Shown in pieces: positions 25,588 through 34,588 of a stretch of DNA of 64,000 nt (the first letter of the stretch is position 1; each line of letters opens with the position of its first letter). The notes under the pieces are model-generated. The model ran no database searches. It was given only the letters and a program-made list of their open reading frames with translations, and was not told the origin of the DNA. The DNA is from Plantactinospora soyae (GTDB taxonomy: Bacteria > Actinomycetota > Actinomycetes > Mycobacteriales > Micromonosporaceae). Location: positions 2,542,001 to 2,606,000 of the forward strand of contig NZ_JADBEB010000001.1 of assembly GCF_014874095.1 (NCBI RefSeq). The letters are read 5' to 3'. The position numbers and the translations under genes were made by a program.

Positions 25588-26613
25588 ATGGACATCGTCG
25601 TCACCCCCCTGCACCTCGCCGCCGCGGACGGGGACGCCGCAGCAGAGCGGGCGTACGCGATCGAGGCCGCCTGTCGCGCGTTCGAGCAGCCGGACATGCC
25701 GCCGCTGTCCCGGCAGCGCTTCTTCGGCGGGCTGAGGCATCCGTGGCCGGGTGACGAGGAGCGGCACGCGCTGGCCTATCTCGACGGTGTGCCGGTCGGC
25801 CGTCTGGCGCTCACCCTGCCCCAGCTGGAGAACCGGGAGAACGCCCAGGTCGTCCTCATGGTGCACCCCGAGCACCGCCGTCGCGGCGTCGGCCGGGCCC
25901 TTCACGACTACGCCGTCGGGTTGCTCCGGGAGCAGAGCCGCAAGCGGATGATCGGTGAGACGGCCAGTATGGATCCCGCCGCCGGTCGGGGCGCGCCCGG
26001 CGACGCGTTCGCCGCCGCGATGGGGGCGCACCCGGCGCTCGCCGACGTACGCCGCCGGCTCGACCTGACCACGCTGGACGAGCCGGAGCTGGACCGGCTG
26101 TTGACCGCCGGCCTGACCCGCGCCGAGGGCTACTCGATCGTGCGCTGGCACGGGCGCGTCCCGGACGAGTACGCGGCGGACGTGGCCTACCTGGACAGCC
26201 GGCTGATCGAGGACGCGCCGATCGGCGACCTCACCTGGGAGGCGGCCAAACCGGACGTCGACCGGCTGCGCGGCATAGAAGCGGCACTCGACGCGCGGGG
26301 GCTGCGCTTCTACAACTGCGGCGCCCGCGACGACGCGACCGGCCGGCTGGTGGCCTGGACGGCGATCAGCCTCACCGGGGACTGCGACTGGCACGCCTTC
26401 CAGCAGATCACCCTGGTCGAACCGCGGCACCGCGGCCACCGCCTGGGCATCGTCATCAAGATCGAGAACCTTCGGTACGCGCGGACGCACGAGCCGGCGC
26501 TGCGGGTCGTCGACACGTACAACGCGGCGGTGAACGAGTACATGATCTCGATCAACGAGGCGCTCGGCTTCCAGGCGGTCGCCGGACTTAACAGCTGGCA
26601 GGCGACCATCTGA
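25588..26613 (+). CDS. Tandem-GNAT N-acetyltransferase
   Basis: A 341-residue protein with two GNAT repeats. In the first, acetyl-CoA binding is by VHPEHRRRGVGRALHDYA (residues about 91-108), with the preceding strand NAQVVLMV. The second half has VEPRHRGHRLGIVIKIENL (about 279-297) and a NAAVNEYMISINEALGF helix, a typical GNAT ending. Tandem GNATs of this size in actinomycetes include MshD and antibiotic-modifying enzymes; the acceptor is not recognisable here. The start is an ATG after a possible structured leader. Confidence 0.85.
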   Translation: MDIVVTPLHLAAADGDAAAERAYAIEAACRAFEQPDMPPLSRQRFFGGLRHPWPGDEERHALAYLDGVPVGRLALTLPQLENRENAQVVLMVHPEHRRRGVGRALHDYAVGLLREQSRKRMIGETASMDPAAGRGAPGDAFAAAMGAHPALADVRRRLDLTTLDEPELDRLLTAGLTRAEGYSIVRWHGRVPDEYAADVAYLDSRLIEDAPIGDLTWEAAKPDVDRLRGIEAALDARGLRFYNCGARDDATGRLVAWTAISLTGDCDWHAFQQITLVEPRHRGHRLGIVIKIENLRYARTHEPALRVVDTYNAAVNEYMISINEALGFQAVAGLNSWQATI

Positions 26614-26665
26614 GTCGACCGGGCGGCGACTGGGACCGGTCCGGCGGGTGCGGCATGATGGCGGG

Positions 26666-28339
26666 ATGACGGAGACCCCGCACCCCTTCTTCGCCCGGCA
26701 CGCCGACACCCTGGAGCGTGCGCTGACCGCGATCACCGAGCGCGCCTACTGGTCCGCCTATCCCGAGTCGCCCAGCCCCCGGGTGTACGGCGAAACCGCC
26801 GCCGCCGAGGGCGAGGCCGCCTTCCGGGCGTACCTCGACGGGAAGTTCCCGCTCGACCAGCCCGGCACCGGCGACTGGGTGGCCACCGAGGCGAGCCCGT
26901 TCGGCATCGACCTCGGGGTGACGTACCCGCACGCCGACCCCGACGTGCTGCTGGCCGCAGCCGCGGCCGCGCTGCCCGGCTGGCGCGACGCCGGCCCGCA
27001 GACCCGGGTCGGCGTCTGTCTGGAGATCCTGGCCCGGCTGCACGCGCACATCTTCGAGCTGGCCAACGCGGTGCACGCGACCAGCGGGCAGGCGTTCGTG
27101 ATGGCCTTCCAGGCCGGCGGCGCACACGCCCTGGACCGGGCGCTCGAATCGCTCGCCTACGCGTACCGGGAGATGACCCGGCAGCCGGCGACCGCGTCCT
27201 GGGAGAAGCCGGCCGGCAAGGGCGACCCGCTGCGGATGACCAAGACCTTCCACGTGGTGCCGCGTGGCGTGGCGCTGGCGATCGGCTGCAACACCTTCCC
27301 GACCTGGAACACCTACCCCGGCCTGTTCGCCTCGCTGGTCACCGGCAACCCGGTCGTGGTCAAGCCGCACCCCCGGGCCGTGCTGCCGCTCGCCATCACC
27401 GTCCGGTACGCCCGCGAGGTGCTGGCCGAGGCCGGGTTCGACCCGAACCTGATGCTGCTCGCCGCCGAGGCGCCCGGCGAGGGCCTCGCCTCCACCCTGG
27501 CGCTGCGGCCCGAGGTCAGGATCGTCGACTTCACCGGCTCCACCGAGTACGGCGACTGGCTCGAGGCCAACGCCCGGCAGGCCGCCGTCTACACCGAGAA
27601 GGCCGGGGTCAACGCGATCGTGGTCGACTCGACCGACGACTTCGCGGGAATGTGCCGCAACATCGGCTTCTCGCTGACCCTCTACAGCGGACAGATGTGC
27701 ACCACCCCGCAGAACATCCTGGTGCCGGCCGGCGGAATCGACACCGACCAGGGACACAAGAGCTTCGACGAGGTCGCCGCCGGCATCGCCGGGGTGGTCG
27801 GGAAGCTCACCGGCGACCCGGCCCGCGCGGTCGAGCTGATCGGCGCGATCGTCAACGACGGCGTACTGGCCCGGCTCGACGAGGTTGCCGGGGTCGGCGA
27901 GCAGATCCTGCCGTCCCGCTCCGTCGAGCACCCCACCTACCCCGGTGCGGTGGTCCGGACCCCGCTGATCGCGAAGCTCGGCGCGGACGCCGTCGGCACG
28001 TACGGGCGGGAGTGGCTCGGCCCGATCTCGTTCGTCATCTCGACCGACTCCACCCCGCACAGCCTGGCCCTGCTCCGCCAGACGGTCGGCGAACGCGGCG
28101 CCCTCACCGCCGCCGTCTACTCCACCGACGACGCGGTCCTCGACGCCGCCGAGACGGCGGCGATCGAAACCGGAGTACACCTGTCCTGCAACCTGACCGG
28201 CGGCGTCTTCGTCAACCAGTCGGCCGCGTTCTCCGACTTCCACGGCAGCGGCGCCAACCCGGCCGCGAACGCGGCCCTCACCGACGGCGCGTACGTCGCC
28301 AACCGGTTCCGCGTGGTCCAGGCCCGCCGCCACAGCTGA
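26666..28339 (+). CDS. paaN: Phenylacetate degradation aldehyde dehydrogenase PaaN
   Basis: A 557-residue member of the aldehyde dehydrogenase superfamily that matches the PaaN group in length and in its start (HPFFARHADTLERALTAI). The NAD-binding part shows CNTFPTWNTYPGLF and the glycine motif FTGSTEYG; the catalytic Cys is in YSGQMCTTPQNIL (about residue 349). PaaN is linked to phenylacetyl-CoA ring cleavage, but no other paa gene is near, so its role here may be wider. ATG 26666 is preferred over the one at 26648. A palindrome begins six bases after the stop. Confidence 0.85.
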   Translation: MTETPHPFFARHADTLERALTAITERAYWSAYPESPSPRVYGETAAAEGEAAFRAYLDGKFPLDQPGTGDWVATEASPFGIDLGVTYPHADPDVLLAAAAAALPGWRDAGPQTRVGVCLEILARLHAHIFELANAVHATSGQAFVMAFQAGGAHALDRALESLAYAYREMTRQPATASWEKPAGKGDPLRMTKTFHVVPRGVALAIGCNTFPTWNTYPGLFASLVTGNPVVVKPHPRAVLPLAITVRYAREVLAEAGFDPNLMLLAAEAPGEGLASTLALRPEVRIVDFTGSTEYGDWLEANARQAAVYTEKAGVNAIVVDSTDDFAGMCRNIGFSLTLYSGQMCTTPQNILVPAGGIDTDQGHKSFDEVAAGIAGVVGKLTGDPARAVELIGAIVNDGVLARLDEVAGVGEQILPSRSVEHPTYPGAVVRTPLIAKLGADAVGTYGREWLGPISFVISTDSTPHSLALLRQTVGERGALTAAVYSTDDAVLDAAETAAIETGVHLSCNLTGGVFVNQSAAFSDFHGSGANPAANAALTDGAYVANRFRVVQARRHS

Positions 28340-28345
28340 AGTGAA

Positions 28346-28393
28346 AGGAAGGGCCCCTTCTTATCGTTTTCTGTAGAAGAAGGGGCCCTTCCT
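28346..28393. repeat. Dispersed GGAAGGGCCCCTTC palindrome, copy 1
   Basis: A perfect 17-bp inverted repeat (AGGAAGGGCCCCTTCTT and its complement) with a 14-base loop, between the convergent paaN and GNAT genes. The same arms recur at 41730 and 53908 with different loops. It may serve as a two-way terminator, but the repeated, sequence-conserved arms point to a mobile or REP-like element. Confidence 0.9.
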
Positions 28394-28402
28394 AACCGGT
28401 CC

Positions 28403-29206
28403 TCAGGTGGTGCGGCGCATCTGTAGTTCGCGGAGCGCGGGCACGATCGGATGTGCCACCCGTACGCCCGTGTCGACGAAACCGAGCCGCTCGTAGGCCC
28501 GTACGGCCCGGTCGTTGCCGACCACGACCTCCAGCAGTAGTTCCCTGCGGCCGGCGGCGCTGGACCAGGCGGCCACCTCGTCGATCAGGGCGGCCAGTAG
28601 TCCACTGCCCCGCCACGAGGGAGTGAGGTAGACGGCGAAGACGACGCTGACGCCCGGCTGGCCGTACGCCGCCTGTCCACCGGCGTGGCCGACGATCCGC
28701 CCGTCGACCTCGGCGATGAACGCCGCACTGCGGTGACCGGACGACATCCCGGCGACCCGGGCGGCTACCTCGGCGTGTGGCCGGGCCGCCGCGTCGGCGA
28801 GGGTCTCCAGGAAGGCCAGCGGCGAGTCGGCGAGCATCTCCAGTCGGATGGCCCGGAACCGGGCCGCGTCGGTGACTCGTACCCGGCGGATCGTGGGAAG
28901 GCCGGCCCTGGCGGCCGCGCTCGCCGCCGCCGTTCCGGATGCCGGACGGTCGCCGGACCGGTCCGCTCCGTCGGCCGGGTTCGGCGTCGCCAGCTCCGGG
29001 GACCCCGGACCCGGCGCTGTCCGGTTCGGAGCTGTCGGGTCCGGCGGGTTCGACGCTGTCCCGTTCGAAGCTGTCGGGTTCGGTGAATTCGACGCTGTCC
29101 CGTTCGGAGCTGTCGGGCTCGCCGGGTTCGCCCGGGACGGGCCGGTGGGTCGACCGAGCGCGGCGTTGGTGGCGGTCTGCGGGATGGGTGCCGGCACGTT
29201 CGCCAT
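28403..29206 (-). CDS. GNAT acetyltransferase with long disordered N-terminus
   Basis: A 267-residue protein. The last 160 residues are a GNAT domain: IRRVRVTDAARFRAIRLEML, then VYLTPSWRGSGLLAALIDEV (acetyl-CoA loop, residues about 193-212) and VGNDRAVRAYERLGF, ending MRRTT. The first 100 residues are low-complexity (NPTASNGTASN-type), encoded in part by 39-bp DNA repeats at 29025-29130. A start inside the disordered part cannot be excluded, because no ribosome-binding site is decisive. The GNAT core resembles protein or small-molecule acetyltransferases of the RimI-like type. Confidence 0.78.
   Translation of the reverse strand: MANVPAPIPQTATNAALGRPTGPSRANPASPTAPNGTASNSPNPTASNGTASNPPDPTAPNRTAPGPGSPELATPNPADGADRSGDRPASGTAAASAAARAGLPTIRRVRVTDAARFRAIRLEMLADSPLAFLETLADAAARPHAEVAARVAGMSSGHRSAAFIAEVDGRIVGHAGGQAAYGQPGVSVVFAVYLTPSWRGSGLLAALIDEVAAWSSAAGRRELLLEVVVGNDRAVRAYERLGFVDTGVRVAHPIVPALRELQMRRTT
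29025..29130. repeat. 39-bp tandem repeat inside GNAT gene
   Basis: Units start at 29025, 29064 and 29103 (the last partial, 28 bases). They differ at only a few positions and encode 13-residue units in the disordered N-terminus (pattern around NPTASNGTASN), so length changes would keep the frame. Confidence 0.85.
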
Positions 29207-29523
29207 GGTCGCACGCCGTACGCCGCCCCGTTCCGCCGGGTAACCGGGCCTTTTCCGGTTCTGATCGGCGTCTGCCGGGTCGGGTAACGATGGCCGCCAA
29301 TGGGAGCCGGTGCGGAATCGGGCGCCCGGTTGTCGGCCTCATGACCGTTTTAGCCTAGTGCGCTGCCGCCCGGCCTTGGTGTACCGTGCGGGTTCGGCCG
29401 CTTGATTCGTTCGATCCCTCAATTGCGTGACACCGTGGCGAAAACGGGTCGGCGGCCCCGGCAGGCGTACGTCGACGCCGGGGCTCTGTCAGCTCCGGCG
29501 CGACCGGAGTAAGGAAGTGCACC
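29207..29523. other. Intergenic region upstream of cold-shock gene, with leader hairpin
   Basis: This 317-base gap holds the promoter and long leader of the cold-shock gene and the promoter of the divergent GNAT gene; I see no gene in it. Near its end, CTCCGG (29493-29498) and CCGGAG (29504-29509) form a tight hairpin ending one base before the AAGGAAG ribosome-binding site at 29511, which could affect translation. No clear -35/-10 pair. Confidence 0.4.
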
Positions 29524-29727
29524 GTGGCGCAGGGCACCGTGAAGTGGTTCAACAGCGAAAAGGGCTACGGCTTCATCGCGGTCGATGGTGGACAGGACGT
29601 CTTCGTCCACTTCTCCGCGATCGAGATGGACGGCTACAAGGCGCTTGACGACGGTCAGCGCGTCGAGTTCGAGATCGCTCAGGGTCAGAAGGGCCCGCAG
29701 GCGGAAAAGGTTCGCCTGATCGCCTGA
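29524..29727 (+). CDS. Cold-shock protein, CspA family
   Basis: A 67-residue single cold-shock domain protein of the normal length. It starts [19 protein letters not shown] (RNP1 motif KGYGFI) and has [10 protein letters not shown] (RNP2), then [16 protein letters not shown]. It binds single-stranded RNA or DNA and acts as an RNA chaperone. The start is GTG 29524 with AAGGAAG seven bases upstream. It lies between thrC and groEL, an arrangement I also recall from Streptomyces. Confidence 0.96.
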   Translation: MAQGTVKWFNSEKGYGFIAVDGGQDVFVHFSAIEMDGYKALDDGQRVEFEIAQGQKGPQAEKVRLIA

Positions 29728-29903
29728 TCGTCGGCGTTCCACCGGCCCGATGCGGGCTTGGAGTTCGTACTCCCGCTCGACCGGGTCCCTCTCCTGATGT
29801 GCCGGGAGTTCAGCCCTTGACCGATCGGCGGCTGTCCTCGTCGTCTCATCGGGCTGCAAGATCGGGATCTGCCCCCTTTCCCGCTCCTGCCTGAGGAGAG
29901 TTC

Positions 29904-31211
29904 GTGGTCGAACCGCCGCCAGTTGGCCAGCCCGATTCTGATGCCGGTTCAGGGGCCCGCCCCGGCGAGCAACCGGAACCGGCCGAGCCGAATCGTCCGG
30001 TCTGGGCCGGTCAACCGCCCGAGCCAGGTCAACCGGCCCAGTCCGGTAAGCCGCCCGAGCCCGCTAACCCGCCGGAGCCGGGTCAATCGGCCCAGTCCGG
30101 TAGCCCGCCCGGGCCGGATCAATCGAGCCAGCCGGGCCGCCCAGTTCCGCGGGTGCATCCGGGATACCCGGGCCAGCCGGGATACCCGGGCCAGGCCGTT
30201 GATCCCGGCCAGCAAACCTATCCAGATCTGCCGGTCTACCCGGGGCAACTCGTCTATCCGGGTCAGCCGGGCTATCCGGGTCAGCCCGGGTACCCCGGCT
30301 ATCCCGGCCCGGTGCCGGGGGCCGGTCCCGGGTACTGGCCTGCGCCGGGTTACCCGGATCCGCGCGACCCGCTCGTTCCGCCGCCCGGCGCGGGGATCGG
30401 CGCGTGGTGGGAGCGGTGCTGGTCGGTGGCCCGGCGAGGTTGGCGACCGCTGTCGTTGATCCTGCTGATCACCCAGGTGCTGCCGCTGGTGGTCGTAACC
30501 CTGGCGATGGTGCCCTTCCAGCCGGATCCGACGCTCCTCGAGCCCACCGTCGGGTCGACCGGCGAGCCGGCGCCGGGAGCCGTCGGAGAGTTCCTGGGAA
30601 CGTTTCTCGTCTTCATGGTGGTCGTACTCGCGGTCGTGCTCGTCGCCGGCCTGGTGCAGAGCATGGGCTGGGCGGCCGCCGTGTGGGTGATCGTCCGGCA
30701 GGCCTCCGGCGAGCCCGCTCCCCTCGGCCCCGCCTTCCGGTACGGCCTGCGCCGGGCGTTGGGGCTCTGGGGCTGGTACCTGCTCAGCAGCTTGATCATC
30801 ACGGCCGGCGTCTGCGCCTGCCTCGTACCCGCTCTCTACCTCGGCCTGGCCGTGAGCCTCGCCGGTCCGATCTACCTGTTCGAGCGGCGCAATCCGGTCG
30901 GGCGCTCGTTCCAGATGGTCCACGCCCGGTTCGTGATGGTCCTCGGTCGGGTCGCGATCGTGGTGGGCGTGCTGCTCGGCGGGAGCCTGGTGGTGGCTGT
31001 GCTACAGAATCTCGGGATGCTCGCCGTGGGGATCGGGCCGACGGAGGTGGTGGGCCTCTCCGTCGGGTACGTGGTGATCACCGTGGTCGGTGCCGTGCTG
31101 AGCCTGCCGGTCCAACTCGCACAGGTCATCGGGATCCTGCTCACGTACACCGAGCAGCGGGGTCAGGAGGCGCCGGTGAACACCGCGCGACTGGCCGCCG
31201 AACTCTCCTGA
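29904..31211 (+). CDS. Membrane protein with proline/glutamine-rich repeat tail
   Basis: A 435-residue protein. The first 155 residues are disordered, rich in PEP/GQP and in PGYPGQ repeats (roughly residues 86-135). The remainder has six predicted membrane helices (about 177-197, 223-250, 286-312, 343-368 and later) separated by short loops, with no catalytic motif; the [11 protein letters not shown] segment precedes a helix pair and resembles glycerophosphodiesterase-associated membrane domains. GTG start after GAGGAG. Function unknown. It probably localises to the membrane with its repeat tail in the cytoplasm. Confidence 0.75.
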   Translation: MVEPPPVGQPDSDAGSGARPGEQPEPAEPNRPVWAGQPPEPGQPAQSGKPPEPANPPEPGQSAQSGSPPGPDQSSQPGRPVPRVHPGYPGQPGYPGQAVDPGQQTYPDLPVYPGQLVYPGQPGYPGQPGYPGYPGPVPGAGPGYWPAPGYPDPRDPLVPPPGAGIGAWWERCWSVARRGWRPLSLILLITQVLPLVVVTLAMVPFQPDPTLLEPTVGSTGEPAPGAVGEFLGTFLVFMVVVLAVVLVAGLVQSMGWAAAVWVIVRQASGEPAPLGPAFRYGLRRALGLWGWYLLSSLIITAGVCACLVPALYLGLAVSLAGPIYLFERRNPVGRSFQMVHARFVMVLGRVAIVVGVLLGGSLVVAVLQNLGMLAVGIGPTEVVGLSVGYVVITVVGAVLSLPVQLAQVIGILLTYTEQRGQEAPVNTARLAAELS

Positions 31212-31225
31212 CGGTCCCCGAGCGG

Positions 31226-31252
31226 CTTGCACTCGGCAGGGGAGAGTGCTAA
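31226..31252 (+). promoter_or_regulatory. CIRCE element 1 (HrcA operator)
   Basis: Half-sites CTTGCACTC and GAGTGCTAA separated by nine bases. The right half matches the CIRCE consensus (TTAGCACTC-N9-GAGTGCTAA) exactly; the left differs at two positions. It covers the likely promoter, so HrcA binding would block transcription. Confidence 0.8.
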
Positions 31253-31260
31253 ACAAGTGA

Positions 31261-31287
31261 TTGGCACTCGCGCGCCGCGAGTGCCAA
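31261..31287 (+). promoter_or_regulatory. CIRCE element 2 (HrcA operator)
   Basis: A perfect dyad TTGGCACTC-N9-GAGTGCCAA eight bases after the first element, one base per half away from the CIRCE consensus. It lies where transcription should start, giving tandem operators. Confidence 0.93.
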
Positions 31288-31303
31288 AGGTCGGGGCGGT
31301 TAG

Positions 31304-33163
<1,860 letters not shown>

Positions 33164-33182
33164 GTCCAGTCTTCACGTCTGG

Positions 33183-33217
33183 AAGGGGCGGGCCGCGCGA
33201 GCGGTCCGCCCCTTTCT
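33183..33217 (+). terminator. groEL terminator
   Basis: AAGGGGCGGGCCGC and GCGGTCCGCCCCTT form a 14-bp stem with one G-U pair and a four-base loop, followed by TTCT, 19 bases after the groEL stop. Confidence 0.85.
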
Positions 33218-33462
33218 CATGTCGTCATGCGTCGCTGGTTGCGCCGCTTTTCGGCCCGGCTGAACGGTTCTCGGATCTGTACCGGGGCGTCTACCAACTC
33301 GATGGGCTCGTCGAGGGACACGTCCTTGATTTCGTCCATTTCAGCCCGCTGGGCGGCATCACCGTAGTCGAGCCGGGACACCGGTGCCGGTGGTGGCAGA
33401 TCTCCGAGCGGTGCCGAAGTGATCGAGTGGAGATCGTCAACTGGTTCGTCGTCCTTCGCCAT
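33217..33462 (-). CDS. Small hypothetical acidic protein
   Basis: An 81-residue hydrophilic protein (starts MAKDDEPVDDLHSI; ends RAEKRRNQRR plus MTT) with no membrane segment. It has a perfect AAGGAGG ribosome-binding site, and its frame is free of the usual shadow pattern, so I consider it real. I do not know the family. The acidic N-terminal and basic C-terminal ends are its only notable features. Confidence 0.6.
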   Translation of the reverse strand: MAKDDEPVDDLHSITSAPLGDLPPPAPVSRLDYGDAAQRAEMDEIKDVSLDEPIELVDAPVQIREPFSRAEKRRNQRRMTT

Positions 33463-33532
33463 GACTGCCTCCTTCTCCCCAAACGGTAGGAGGCTTCCGG
33501 CCAATGGCACGGGAAAATGGCGCTGTTTCGAT

Positions 33533-34534
33533 TCAAACCGCCGACAGGTGACCGGAGCTGCTTTCGATACCGGACTGGAGCTGTTTGCGGTAGAGGAAGA
33601 ACACCCGCTCGATCCAGGCACCCGCACCTCGGGCGTAGAACGGGATCGGGCCGACCCAGCCGATCTGCGCGCGCCGGTGTCCCGCCGCCCGCTGGTCGCG
33701 CAGGCAGCGGCGGAGCAGCACGCTCCCGATCCCCAGGCCCTGGGCGCTCGGCGCGGTGCCCATCGGCCCGAACCAGCTCGGCCGGGACGAGCCGTACGCG
33801 GCGAAGCCGAGCAGTTCCACCGGCCCACCGCCAGCGGGCGTACGGAGGGCGAGGTGGCAGCCGGCGCCCTCGCGGTCGATCGAGTGCAGCAGCTCGGCGT
33901 CCCAACTGCCGCCGAAGGTGGTCCGGGCGAACTCGATCAGCGCCGGAGCGTCGTCCGGGACCGCCCGGCGTACCGTCACGCCCTGGTCGGCCAGTCGTCG
34001 TTCGGCGGCGTCGGTGGACCGCAGCGCGGGAGAGGACTCGGCGGACAGGTCGGCGGTCATGTTCCAGGCGGTACCCTCCGGCTCGTAACCGAGCGCCAGC
34101 GCCGCGCAGATCGCCGGGGTGTACCGGACGTCGATGCCGGGCCACACGTAGTGCGGGGCGTTGCCGGCGAGCCGTACCTGGGTGGCGCCGAGACCGGCGA
34201 GCGCGTTCTCGACCCGCAGCAGCAGCCCGCGCCCGAGGCCCCGGCGCCGCTGGTCCGGATGAACCGCCAGGAGGTCGAGGTGGCCGACGGTGGGATCCCG
34301 GTACGCCAGCGAGCCGAGCGCCACTCCGGCCGGTACGCCGGCGCGGAGCGCGACGAACCCGACGGTACGGCGCCGGGACGTCGACCCGGGCGGGGGAGTG
34401 TCGTCCCGCAACCGGTCCACGATGGCCACCGCCTCGGCGGCGTCGTCGGGCAGGTCCAACGCCTCCCGGCACAACTGCACCACGGCGGGTAGCTGGTCGT
34501 CGGTCAGCTCGACGATCGAGAACTCGGCATGCAC
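33533..34534 (-). CDS. Tandem-GNAT N-acetyltransferase
   Basis: A 333-residue protein with two GNAT domains. The first binds acetyl-CoA through VHPDQRRRGLGRGLLLRV (residues about 91-108); the second has GTAPSAQGLGIGSVLLRRCL (about 268-287). A central PAICAALALGYEP loop and WNMTADL suggest binding of a small substrate. The size and layout recall mycothiol synthase-like or aminoglycoside-type GNATs, but MshD itself is at 60343. Substrate unknown. It lies alone between a small gene and the subtilase gene. Confidence 0.82.
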   Translation of the reverse strand: MHAEFSIVELTDDQLPAVVQLCREALDLPDDAAEAVAIVDRLRDDTPPPGSTSRRRTVGFVALRAGVPAGVALGSLAYRDPTVGHLDLLAVHPDQRRRGLGRGLLLRVENALAGLGATQVRLAGNAPHYVWPGIDVRYTPAICAALALGYEPEGTAWNMTADLSAESSPALRSTDAAERRLADQGVTVRRAVPDDAPALIEFARTTFGGSWDAELLHSIDREGAGCHLALRTPAGGGPVELLGFAAYGSSRPSWFGPMGTAPSAQGLGIGSVLLRRCLRDQRAAGHRRAQIGWVGPIPFYARGAGAWIERVFFLYRKQLQSGIESSSGHLSAV

Positions 34535-34588
34535 GAGCGCCGACCCTAGGTCATCTTCCGGCCGATGGCGAGACGGGGAGCCCGCCGA

